Shown here piece after piece: positions 1 through 5,482 of a stretch of 7,085 bases of DNA; within the stretch, counting starts at the first letter, position 1; each line of letters begins with the position of its first letter. The DNA lies in the NCBI GenBank assembly GCA_035635575.1, contig DASQAV010000048.1, positions 1 to 7,085 of the forward strand, in the 5' to 3' direction. Source of the DNA: WS-7 sp035635575 (GTDB lineage: Bacteria; Eisenbacteria; RBG-16-71-46; SZUA-252). A model generated the notes under the pieces. That model searched no databases and was not told the origin of the DNA. It saw only the letters and a list, made by a program, of their open reading frames with translations. The position numbers were made by a program, and so were the translations under genes.

Positions 1-264
1 CGCGTCGCGCTGGAGTCCTGGCGCCGCATCCGATCCATGGGGAAGCGCGAGCTGAAGGGAATGACCAAGGCGGAGTCGGATGGGCGTCGCGGAAAGGCCG
101 CGAAGCGCGGACGCAAGGCGAAGCGCGGCCGTCCCGCCGCCGGGCGCAAACGTCGCGTCGTAGCACGCCGTCGTACGCGTCCCGCCGCCTCGCGTAAACG
201 TGGCGTCGCCGCTCGCGGAGCCGCGCGCCGTAGCGGAATGCGCCGCGCGGCGAAGAAGAAGTAG
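1..264 (+). CDS. C-terminal part of a very basic Lys/Arg/Ala-rich protein (5' end outside window)
   Basis: The frame is open from base 1 to the TAG at 262-264, so this is probably the 3' end of a gene that begins upstream. The first in-frame ATGs are at 37 and 61. Neither has a well-spaced Shine-Dalgarno, although a gaaggga directly abuts the second. The first 25 or so residues look like an ordinary helix; the rest is almost entirely Lys, Arg, Ala and Gly with no acidic residues, ending in AAKKK. Tails of this kind occur on histone H1-like proteins and as DNA- or RNA-binding extensions of Ku, HU and some translation or helicase proteins. I cannot identify the parent domain. A 16-residue unit is duplicated within it (see the repeat entry). 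The next gene starts 19 bp after the stop on the same strand, so the two may be co-transcribed. Coding is supported by the uninterrupted frame and the protein-level repeat; the function is inferred only from composition. Confidence 0.55.
   Translation, partial: RVALESWRRIRSMGKRELKGMTKAESDGRRGKAAKRGRKAKRGRPAAGRKRRVVARRRTRPAASRKRGVAARGAARRSGMRRAAKKK
130..208 (+). repeat. Direct repeat of 31 bp, 48-bp period, inside the basic tail
   Basis: Positions 130-160 and 178-208 match at 27 of 31 bases; both begin CGTCCCGCCGCC and end GCGTCG. The 48-bp offset keeps the reading frame and gives two 16-residue units of the form (G/T)RPAA(G/S)RKR(R/G)V. A shorter GCGAAGCGCGG repeat occurs at 100-110 and 119-129. 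This fits in-frame slippage or duplication lengthening a basic tail. Confidence 0.7.
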
Positions 265-283
265 GGGGGCGCAACCGGTATCC

Positions 284-1051
284 GTGACCGACCTCCGCGA
301 TCTCGTCAAACGCCAGTTCGGACTCAACGCCGAGCGCTACGTCCGAAGCCACGACCATTCCAAGGGTGAGAGCCTGGACCGGATGGTGGAGCTGGTCCCG
401 GCGCAGCCGGACTGGCGTGTCCTCGACATCGCGACGGGAGGCGGGCATACCGCGTTGGCCTTCGCCCCACGCGTTCGCGAGGTCCTCGCAACCGACATCA
501 CCCAGGAGATGCTCGACGCCGCGGAGAAGTTCATTCGCGGCAAGGGCGTGACGAACGTCACGTTCGCCGAGGCGGACGCGTGCGATCTGCCGTTCGGCGC
601 CGCCGAGTTCGACCTCGTGACGTGCCGGGTCGCCCCGCATCATTTCCCCGATTGCGCCCGATTCACGCGGGAGATGGCCCGTGTGCTCAAACCCGGCGGC
701 TACGTGGCCATGATCGACAACGTTGTGCCCGAGGACCGCGCCGCCGATGAATACATCAACGCGTTCGAGAAGTACCGCGACCCCAGCCACGTCCGCGCGC
801 ACACCGCCGGCGAGTGGGTGCGGCTCTTCGAGGATGCCGGCTTCAAGATCGAAGCCGTGGAGGTGTTTCGGAAGGCTCGGGACTTCGAGGCGTGGGCGGG
901 GCTGCAGACCGTGACGGGTGAGCGAAAGGCTGAGCTGAAGCGCCGTCTCGAGCAAGCGCCCTCAGGTGCGAGTGAAGCGCTGGGGCCGGAGACGCGAGAA
1001 GGGAAGCTCTTCTTCTATCTCACGGAGATCCTTCTCCTGGCGCGTCGGTAG
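284..1051 (+). CDS. Class I SAM-dependent methyltransferase (UbiE/YcgJ-like)
   Basis: A 255-residue cytoplasmic enzyme with a Rossmann methyltransferase fold. Motif I is seen as VLDIATGGGHTA (residues 46-57), followed by the acidic SAM-ribose end of strand 2 (ATDIT, about 69-73), a motif II/III region ADACDLPF (98-105), and the post-motif RVLKPGGYVAMID (about 133-145). These are typical of the UbiE/COQ5-related Methyltransf_11/25 group. The acceptor substrate cannot be read from sequence. I chose GTG at 284. The longer frame from ATG 200 would overlap the upstream gene by 65 nt and add an Arg-rich stretch that is only the shadow of the basic tail. A G-run at 264-269 may serve as a loose Shine-Dalgarno, though its 14-nt spacing is long. 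The 3' end overlaps the 3' end of the convergent cytochrome gene by 32 bp. The family is secure; the start is moderately so. Confidence 0.85.
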   Translation: MTDLRDLVKRQFGLNAERYVRSHDHSKGESLDRMVELVPAQPDWRVLDIATGGGHTALAFAPRVREVLATDITQEMLDAAEKFIRGKGVTNVTFAEADACDLPFGAAEFDLVTCRVAPHHFPDCARFTREMARVLKPGGYVAMIDNVVPEDRAADEYINAFEKYRDPSHVRAHTAGEWVRLFEDAGFKIEAVEVFRKARDFEAWAGLQTVTGERKAELKRRLEQAPSGASEALGPETREGKLFFYLTEILLLARR

Positions 1052-1811
1052 TGTCGCCATGCGGCCGTCCCTTCCGAAGCCAGGTCACGTAGGCCCAGAG
1101 CGCGTCGACATCGCCTTCCTTCACGAAGCGCTTGTACGCGGGCATGTGAAGCGCCGCCTTGCGTAAGAAGTACTTCGCCACCGGATTCGTGTCGAATCTC
1201 CGGGTGACCCCATTCTCCACCCACTCCCCGAATTCATGCCGGTCGCGCACGAGGTCGGGAAAGTCCTCTCCGTCCCAGGGCGGGATGTAGCCCTTCAGCG
1301 ATCCTGGGTTCGGCCGCGCATAGCGGCCGCCCGCGCCGTGGCACCCGGTACACCCCAGCTCCGAGGCGCGCTCGTGTCCCGCAAGCGCCATTGAATCCTC
1401 CGGCGCCTCTTCGCCCGAGGCGGCCATCACGAACGCGACGAGGTCGTCGATCTGGCTCGCGTTCAGCCGCTTTCCGAAGGCCGGCATGTGAAGGGCCCCT
1501 GCTTTCCTGCTCTCCTTCCAGCTCTCGCTCCGCGCCCGCGACGCGGTCACGCCGTCGCGGATCCACTCGCGCACGTCGTGCTCGTTCTTCGCGTACATCA
1601 TGAGCGAGCGATACGAGGGAACCTTTCCGGAAGGTCGCCCCGGATCGGCCGTGCCCTCGGTTCCCTCGGCGCCGTGGCACCCGAAGCATCCGGTTTTCTC
1701 CGCCAGCCTCCGGCCTCGCTCGACCGGCGTGAGCTTGGGACGCAGTACGGTCGTGTAGAAGGCGAGCCATGCCAGTACGAAGAGAAGAACGAGCTGGAGG
1801 AGGCGTTTCAC
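1020..1811 (-). CDS. Membrane-anchored diheme cytochrome c
   Basis: Exported electron carrier with two cytochrome c domains. From GTG 1811 (263 aa) it starts MKRLLQLVLLFVLAW, a positively charged N-terminus followed by one hydrophobic segment (about 3-20) with no clear signal-peptidase site, so probably an uncleaved anchor. Heme motifs are CFGCH (C42, C45, H46) and CTGCH (C154, C157, H158). Likely axial Met ligands lie in LHMPAF (M109) and LHMPAY (M223). The spacing gives two roughly 110-residue class I cytochrome domains joined by a Glu/Pro-rich linker. A longer GTG start at 1841 adds ten residues, but that codon lies at the edge of a terminator-like hairpin (1819-1850), so 1811 is preferred. 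Neither start has a good Shine-Dalgarno. It is the last gene of the ndh-led minus-strand cluster and probably passes electrons outside the cytoplasmic membrane. Its partner oxidase or reductase is not in the window. Confidence 0.88.
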   Translation of the reverse strand: MKRLLQLVLLFVLAWLAFYTTVLRPKLTPVERGRRLAEKTGCFGCHGAEGTEGTADPGRPSGKVPSYRSLMMYAKNEHDVREWIRDGVTASRARSESWKESRKAGALHMPAFGKRLNASQIDDLVAFVMAASGEEAPEDSMALAGHERASELGCTGCHGAGGRYARPNPGSLKGYIPPWDGEDFPDLVRDRHEFGEWVENGVTRRFDTNPVAKYFLRKAALHMPAYKRFVKEGDVDALWAYVTWLRKGRPHGDTTDAPGEGSP

Positions 1812-1818
1812 AGAAGAA

Positions 1819-1850
1819 GCGCGCCGGGCACTGAAGGGCACCCGGCGCGC
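1819..1850 (-). terminator. Terminator-like hairpin between exported Cys/His gene and cytochrome gene
   Basis: A perfect 10-bp GC-only inverted repeat (1819-1828 with 1841-1850, GCGCGCCGGG) has a 12-nt loop. Read on the minus strand it is followed by TTCTTCT, a weak U-tract; on the plus strand no T-run follows. It lies 27 nt past the stop of the exported Cys/His gene. It could be a full or leaky intrinsic terminator, or an mRNA-stabilising stem that sets different levels for the two genes. Confidence 0.6.
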
Positions 1851-1877
1851 CGAATCGAGGTCATTCGTTGCGGATTG

Positions 1878-2258
1878 CTAGGTCGCCGCGACGGCGTCGA
1901 CCTGGAGCGCGCGTGTTCCGTTCTTCGTGGACGTCGGGCCGGTGATCTTCACCTTGTCGCCCGCGAACTTCTTCGCCTGATTGAAGGCGTCCTGCTTCTC
2001 ATGATTCATGGTGAGGACGTAGAGCGTGCCGGACGGCGTCAGAAGTCCCATCGGGCCGCCGTTCGCGATACAGCTGGCCGCGCACTCCTTGTGAGCGGCT
2101 CCTTTGGCGCCGTGACCCAGATAACAGCTCAGATCCACGATCTCGCCCGAAACTGCCGCGGCCGTCGCCGGCGCCTTGGCCTGAGTCTTCGCGAACGCCA
2201 GCGTGCCGAAGAGCAACGCCGCGATCAAAAGCATCGATGCCGCTACGAAGCGTTTCAT
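1878..2258 (-). CDS. Small exported Cys/His-rich protein of unknown function
   Basis: A 126-residue protein with a classic Sec signal peptide: MKR, a hydrophobic core to about residue 20, and AFA-K cleavage after residue 23. An Ala/Pro/Thr linker (24-36) follows, then a compact domain of about 88 residues. The domain opens with GEIVDLSCYLGHG and holds C45, H49, H56, C59 and C63, the last three as H-x2-C-x3-C, with another His at 86. The rest looks like short beta strands (GTLYVLTM, DKVKITG), as in a small OB-like barrel. The Cys/His cluster suggests metal or redox-cofactor binding, but there is no CxxCH heme motif. I know similar sequences only as hypothetical proteins. The start is ATG 2258, set by a strong Shine-Dalgarno; an overlapping TTG at 2261 would add one residue. 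It lies 59 nt after ndh and 66 nt before the cytochrome, so a respiratory or envelope redox role is inferred from context only. Confidence 0.85.
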   Translation of the reverse strand: MKRFVAASMLLIAALLFGTLAFAKTQAKAPATAAAVSGEIVDLSCYLGHGAKGAAHKECAASCIANGGPMGLLTPSGTLYVLTMNHEKQDAFNQAKKFAGDKVKITGPTSTKNGTRALQVDAVAAT

Positions 2259-2265
2259 CAAACGG

Positions 2266-2275
2266 CTCCTTCCTT
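2266..2275 (-). promoter_or_regulatory. Ribosome binding site of the exported Cys/His protein
   Basis: Minus-strand AAGGAAGGAG ends 7 nt before the ATG at 2258. It is among the strongest Shine-Dalgarno sites in the window and fixes the start at 2258 rather than the adjacent TTG at 2261. Confidence 0.85.
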
Positions 2276-2317
2276 GTGGGTGTGAACTCCTGAAAGAAGA
2301 GAACGAATGCCTGTGGA

Positions 2318-3691
2318 CTATACACCGTCCCGCGATGTTCCCGCCGGGGCAGCCACCCCCTCCTCCCTCTGAGATGTTCCCGTCCCCAGGGAGAGATTCA
2401 GCTCCTCATCCGAGAGTATTTGTCTCCGGTTAAGGATCTGGGAAGTGTCATGTTGTGTAAGAAGATGGGTCACGTGGTCGATCCCCACCTCGATCTGTTT
2501 CCTCAGTCCCACCATCTTGATCAGGTAGGCCGCGGCCCACAGGAGCCAGGCAAGCCGCCCTGACATGGAGATTCCGAACAGCTCCAGCACGGAGCTGTTC
2601 TTGCCCAGCGAGATGATGTAACCGGCCGGATGGAACTGGAACGGCCGAACCGAACGGCCACGCGCGCGCTCGGCGAGCATCTTCCCCACGTACAAGCCCA
2701 TCGCGATTCCCGTTTGCGAGAGCGCCGGCTGATAGGTTCCATCGGGTCGCAGGGAGGCGGCGCAATCTCCCAGCACGTACACGTCCTCGACCGGCTTGCC
2801 GGCGGAATCGAGGGGATGCAGGTACTCGTCCACGCGGACGCGGCCGTCCCGGATGCGCGTCAGTGGCAGCTGCTCCACGACCTCCGGAGGGTGCACGCCG
2901 GCGGTCCAGAGGATCGTGAACCCGTCCACGGCAGTTCCGTTCTCGAGGTGGATCCGCTTCGGCTCGACGCGCGTCGCGGCGCTTCCGATCAGGAGCCGCA
3001 CCCCTCGCTTGACCAGAAAGCGGTGCACGTATTCGGAGTGCGCGGGGCGGGCCGCGGGGATGATCCGATCTCCTCCCTCGATGATCGTGACCGAGACGTC
3101 GGTGCGGCGGACGCTCGGATACTTGGGGAGCAGCGTGTCGTGGGCCATCTCGACCAGCTCGGCCGCGACCTCGACCCCCGTGACGCCGCCTCCCACGATG
3201 ACGAACGCGAGGAGCTTCTTGCGCTGCTCCTCGGTGTCGGTCTGCTCCGCCATCTCGAAGAGCTCCACGACCCGCGCGCGAAAATACATCGCGTCCACGA
3301 TGGTCTTGAAGGGACGCGTGTTCTCCTGGGCGCCCGGAACGTTGTAGTAGTTGGTCACGCTGCCGATCGCGATCACCAGCGTGTCGTATGGAACCAGGAG
3401 ATCGTTGTGGAGCAGGACCTCGCGACGCACGAGATCGATTCTCTTCGCCTTGTTCTTGATGAAGCGGATCTGATTGTGGCGGGCCATGTCGCGGAGCGGA
3501 TAGACGATGTGCCTCGTCTCCACGGAGCCCACGGCGACGGCGGGGAGGAGCGGATTGAACTGGAAGAAGTTCTCCTTGTCGATGAGGAGGGTGTCCCAGT
3601 ATTCGCGCGCCCGCTTCGATTTGCCAATCGACCTGGCGACGTCGAGGCCCGCGAATCCGCCGCCCAGAATCAGGAGACGTTTCCTGTCCAT
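2318..3691 (-). CDS. ndh: Type II NADH dehydrogenase (NDH-2), FAD-dependent NADH:quinone oxidoreductase
   Basis: A 457-residue single-subunit, non-pumping enzyme that oxidises NADH and reduces membrane quinone on the cytoplasmic face. The FAD dinucleotide fold is at the N-terminus (ILGGGFAG, glycines 10, 12 and 15). The NADH-binding fold is VIVGGGVTGVEVA (164-176), with the acidic residue E205 at the end of the next strand (TIIEGGD). The second FAD motif is DVYVLGDCA (303-311). A hydrophobic segment, about 378-397 (SGRLAWLLWAAAYLIKMVG), matches the C-terminal membrane-anchoring helix of the family. The quinone-site region reads ALSQTGIAMG (323-332), where many NDH-2s have AQxAxQ(Q/G): the first Gln is kept and the second is Met. 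After about residue 410 there is a polar, Ser/Thr/Gly-rich tail with no clear function. The ATG at 3691 has no properly spaced Shine-Dalgarno, but a -10-like element sits 6 nt upstream, so the mRNA may be leaderless. First gene of the minus-strand respiratory cluster. Confidence 0.93.
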   Translation of the reverse strand: MDRKRLLILGGGFAGLDVARSIGKSKRAREYWDTLLIDKENFFQFNPLLPAVAVGSVETRHIVYPLRDMARHNQIRFIKNKAKRIDLVRREVLLHNDLLVPYDTLVIAIGSVTNYYNVPGAQENTRPFKTIVDAMYFRARVVELFEMAEQTDTEEQRKKLLAFVIVGGGVTGVEVAAELVEMAHDTLLPKYPSVRRTDVSVTIIEGGDRIIPAARPAHSEYVHRFLVKRGVRLLIGSAATRVEPKRIHLENGTAVDGFTILWTAGVHPPEVVEQLPLTRIRDGRVRVDEYLHPLDSAGKPVEDVYVLGDCAASLRPDGTYQPALSQTGIAMGLYVGKMLAERARGRSVRPFQFHPAGYIISLGKNSSVLELFGISMSGRLAWLLWAAAYLIKMVGLRKQIEVGIDHVTHLLTQHDTSQILNRRQILSDEELNLSLGTGTSQREEGVAAPAGTSRDGV

Positions 3692-3697
3692 CCTTCG

Positions 3698-3706
3698 AGA
3701 ATACCA
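3698..3706 (-). promoter_or_regulatory. Putative extended -10 promoter of ndh (leaderless layout)
   Basis: On the minus strand TGG-TATTCT fits the extended -10 form TGn-TANNNT. It ends 6 nt before the ndh ATG, which places the expected transcription start at or next to the start codon. No convincing -35 is visible, as extended -10 promoters allow. It lies in the 57-bp divergent gap shared with the gene at 3749. Confidence 0.45.
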
Positions 3707-3713
3707 TGCGCCC

Positions 3714-3742
3714 TTGCCGCGAATTCAGCCGGGCCTTATGGT
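3714..3742 (+). promoter_or_regulatory. Putative sigma-70-type promoter of the RskA-like gene (leaderless layout)
   Basis: TTGCCG (3714-3719), a 17-bp spacer and TATGGT (3737-3742) each match the consensus at 4 of 6 positions, with ideal spacing. The -10 box ends 6 nt before the ATG at 3749, and no Shine-Dalgarno is present, so transcription probably begins at the start codon. Confidence 0.45.
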
Positions 3743-3748
3743 GTCGCG

Positions 3749-4285
3749 ATGCCGGAACCCAAACGAGGAGAGCCCTGGCGCGCGCTGGCCGCGTGGGTTC
3801 TCTATGCCTTTCTCGTCGCCGCGACGGTGATCCTCGCCTCCACGACAATCCAATTGAGGAAGGACCTCGGCGCCGCGAACGAGCGGAACGCGAATCTCAC
3901 GCGCGATCTGGGGGCGGAACGAGGGTGGGCGGCCACGCTGACCTCGCCGAGCGCGCGCGTGTCCAACTTCACGCTCACGGCGTCCGCGGACGCGGCGCTT
4001 CGGGGACGCGCGACCGTGGACCCAAAATCCCGCCGGGCGGTCGTCGCGTTCGAGAACGCGATCGCGCCGGCCGGTCACGCATTCGTGGTGTGGGCGCTTC
4101 ACGGTTCCACACCGGCGTCGCTGGGGAAGGTCCACCCGGATCAGAACGGGCGGGCGGTGCTCCGCGTCGAGGACGTGGGGGATCCCGCGACCCTGACCGC
4201 GCTCACGGTCTCGCTGGAGGCAGATGCCGCGCCGGTGACGGAGCCGACGGGACCCATCTTGATGATCGGCTCGTTTTCGGAGTAA
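3749..4285 (+). CDS. Membrane-anchored RskA-type (anti-sigma-K C-terminal) domain protein
   Basis: A 178-residue protein: a short polar cytoplasmic N-terminus (1-11), one transmembrane helix (about 12-30), a heptad-like polar stretch likely to form a coiled coil (33-57), then an extracytoplasmic domain (60-178). The domain ends with a pattern typical of the RskA C-terminal family: HAFVVWALHG (110-119), LTVSLEADA (142-150) and PTGPILMIGSF (156-166 and following). In a standard RskA anti-sigma factor an N-terminal anti-sigma domain, often zinc-binding HxxxCxxC, precedes the helix. Here only eleven residues do, and upstream in-frame sequence is antisense to ndh, so the domain is truly absent. 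No sigma factor gene is adjacent. It may therefore be a stand-alone sensor or envelope protein rather than a working anti-sigma factor. It converges on arsM with only 2 bp between stop codons. Domain call fairly secure; role unknown. Confidence 0.8.
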   Translation: MPEPKRGEPWRALAAWVLYAFLVAATVILASTTIQLRKDLGAANERNANLTRDLGAERGWAATLTSPSARVSNFTLTASADAALRGRATVDPKSRRAVVAFENAIAPAGHAFVVWALHGSTPASLGKVHPDQNGRAVLRVEDVGDPATLTALTVSLEADAAPVTEPTGPILMIGSFSE

Positions 4286-4287
4286 CG

Positions 4288-5028
4288 CTAGGGTTTCACC
4301 GCCCGCACCTGCACCGACGTGACGGGATCCGCTCCGTACCGACCCTCGCGAACAACCTCCACTTCCTGGAATCCCGCGTCACGCATGAGCTGTAGGTAGT
4401 CCCCTCGCAGCGATGCCCCGGCAATGCATCCCACGTAGGCCTCGATCGACTCGCGCGTTTCCCTGGGAAGCGGCTGCTCGAGCACGAGATCGCTCACGAG
4501 CATGCGGCCGCCGGGCTTCAGTACCCGGTACGCCTCGCGAAAGACACGGTCCTTCTCGGGAGAAAGATTCACGACGCAGTTGGAGACGATGATGTCCACC
4601 GAGCCGTCCGGCACGGGCAGGTGCTCGATCTCGCCGAGACGGAACTCCACGTTCGCGTAGGCTCCCTTGGCCGCGTTGGCCCGAGAGCGATCGATCATTG
4701 CGGGCGTCATGTCCACGCCGATGACGCGCCCTTCCGGACCGACCTCGCGCGCCGCGAGAAATGCGTCCACGCCGGCGCCCGATCCCAGGTCCAGGACCGT
4801 GTCGCCGCGCTTGGGTTTCGCGAGCGAGATCGGACTGCCGCATCCCAGGCCCAGGTTCGCGCCCTCCGGAATCGCGGCGGCCTCCTCCGCGCTATAGCCC
4901 AGCTCGGAGAGCCCCGTCGTGACCGTGTCGCCGCAGCATTCGCTCGAGCATCCGCACCCGCATGTTCCATCCGCGATCGCGCCGTAGCGCTCGCGCACCG
5001 CCGCTCGGATATCCACGCGCTCTTCCAT
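4288..5028 (-). CDS. arsM: Arsenite S-adenosylmethionine methyltransferase
   Basis: A 246-residue cytoplasmic enzyme that methylates As(III) with SAM, giving methylated and eventually volatile arsenicals. Motif I is VLDLGSGAGVDAF (78-90), then the acidic strand-2 end IGVDMT (103-108). The three cysteines that bind As(III) in characterised ArsM enzymes have clear counterparts: C63 in LGLGCGSP, C151 in SNCVVNLSP and C201 in YVGCIAGA. The N-terminus adds a Cys-rich patch, CGCGC (23-27) and CC (31-32), common in bacterial homologues and possibly an arsenic-collecting site. It stops soon after the core domain, without the extra C-terminal domain of longer ArsM proteins. The start at ATG 5028 is fixed by Shine-Dalgarno AAAGGGG (5035-5041, 6-nt spacing) and by a TGATG overlap with the arsR stop, giving translational coupling. 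The frame continues open upstream to 5286, but that part is a shadow of arsR. Confidence 0.93.
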   Translation of the reverse strand: MEERVDIRAAVRERYGAIADGTCGCGCSSECCGDTVTTGLSELGYSAEEAAAIPEGANLGLGCGSPISLAKPKRGDTVLDLGSGAGVDAFLAAREVGPEGRVIGVDMTPAMIDRSRANAAKGAYANVEFRLGEIEHLPVPDGSVDIIVSNCVVNLSPEKDRVFREAYRVLKPGGRMLVSDLVLEQPLPRETRESIEAYVGCIAGASLRGDYLQLMRDAGFQEVEVVREGRYGADPVTSVQVRAVKP

Positions 5029-5378
5029 CACGATCCCCTTTCGCCTGTATCCAGGCCTTTCAAGAGTTCCTTGAACCGCGTCATCGCGCCCGCCGTGGGG
5101 CAGTAGCAGACGCGCGGCCCATCGATTTCCCCCTCGATCCACCCCGTCTCCTGGAGCACTTTCAAGTGCTGCGACACCGTCGCCTGCGCCAGCGGCATCG
5201 AGTCCACGATCGCGCCGCAAATGCACTCCCCGCGATCGAGGAGCATTCGGAGGATTGCGGCCCGTGCGGGATGGGCTAGCCCCCACGCCAGCGCCGCCAC
5301 CTCCTCGTCCGCTTTTCCCGGCGCCCTTCGCGCCTTTCCGGGCGCCGGGCGCTTCATCAACCGGATCCGTTCTGTCAT
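5028..5378 (-). CDS. arsR: ArsR-family arsenite-responsive transcriptional repressor
   Basis: A 116-residue winged-helix repressor expected to leave its operator when As(III) binds. A basic N-terminal arm (1-22) leads to helix 1-2 (WGLAHPARAAILRMLL, about 32-47). The family metal-site helix follows, ECICG (C52, C54), matching the ELCVCDL arsenite motif of classical ArsR. The recognition helix is about 62-79 (PLAQATVSQHLKVL), and the wing reads VCYC (90-93), adding C91 and C93. The third helix cysteine of the E. coli protein is missing, so the wing pair may supply ligands; that is inference. ATG 5378 has GGAGGAG (5381-5387) close upstream; ATG 5357 has no such site. The gene shares one base with arsM and forms a two-gene operon. 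It lies 104 bp from the divergent ygfZ, and a palindrome in that gap is the expected operator. Confidence 0.93.
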   Translation of the reverse strand: MTERIRLMKRPAPGKARRAPGKADEEVAALAWGLAHPARAAILRMLLDRGECICGAIVDSMPLAQATVSQHLKVLQETGWIEGEIDGPRVCYCPTAGAMTRFKELLKGLDTGERGS

Positions 5379-5416
5379 GACTCCTCCACTCAGTGCGAGC
5401 GCGCCATCAAATCGTG

Positions 5417-5434
5417 TATCGTCAATCTACGATA
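5417..5434. promoter_or_regulatory. Candidate ArsR operator
   Basis: A perfect inverted repeat TATCGT-(6 nt)-ACGATA lies 38 bp upstream of the arsR ATG, in the arsR/ygfZ gap. A further ATCGT at 5411-5415 makes a partial direct repeat. ArsR-family operators are AT-rich interrupted palindromes of this size near the promoter, so autoregulation is likely. The site also lies 14 bp from the putative -35 of ygfZ. Confidence 0.6.
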
Positions 5435-5448
5435 AACCTGAACCTCCC

Positions 5449-5476
5449 TCAACAAGAATTTGGGATGTGCTATCGT
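5449..5476 (+). promoter_or_regulatory. Putative ygfZ promoter (leaderless layout)
   Basis: TCAACA (5449-5454, 4 of 6 to the -35 consensus), a 16-bp spacer and TATCGT (5471-5476) preceded by TGC, which makes an extended -10. The -10 ends 6 nt before the ATG at 5483. There is no Shine-Dalgarno, so the transcript is probably leaderless. Confidence 0.45.
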
Positions 5477-5482
5477 TACGGC

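Noticed and set aside
1488..2285. 265-codon plus-strand open frame
   Set aside because: Antisense to the cytochrome and exported Cys/His genes, which have clear heme motifs, a signal peptide and a ribosome binding site. High GC keeps the opposite frame open by chance.
2630..3748. Long upstream extension of the RskA-like frame
   Set aside because: This part is antisense to ndh. The credible protein begins at ATG 3749 with a membrane helix.
2448..3848. 466-codon minus-strand open frame
   Set aside because: Out-of-frame shadow of ndh with an Arg/Pro-rich composition typical of GC-rich false frames.
5029..5286. Upstream extension of the arsM frame
   Set aside because: It overlaps arsR out of frame. 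ATG 5028 has a proper Shine-Dalgarno and matches where ArsM homology starts.
5393..5482. N-terminal extension of ygfZ
   Set aside because: The 30 extra codons cover the operator-like palindrome and promoter and do not resemble the YgfZ N-terminus.
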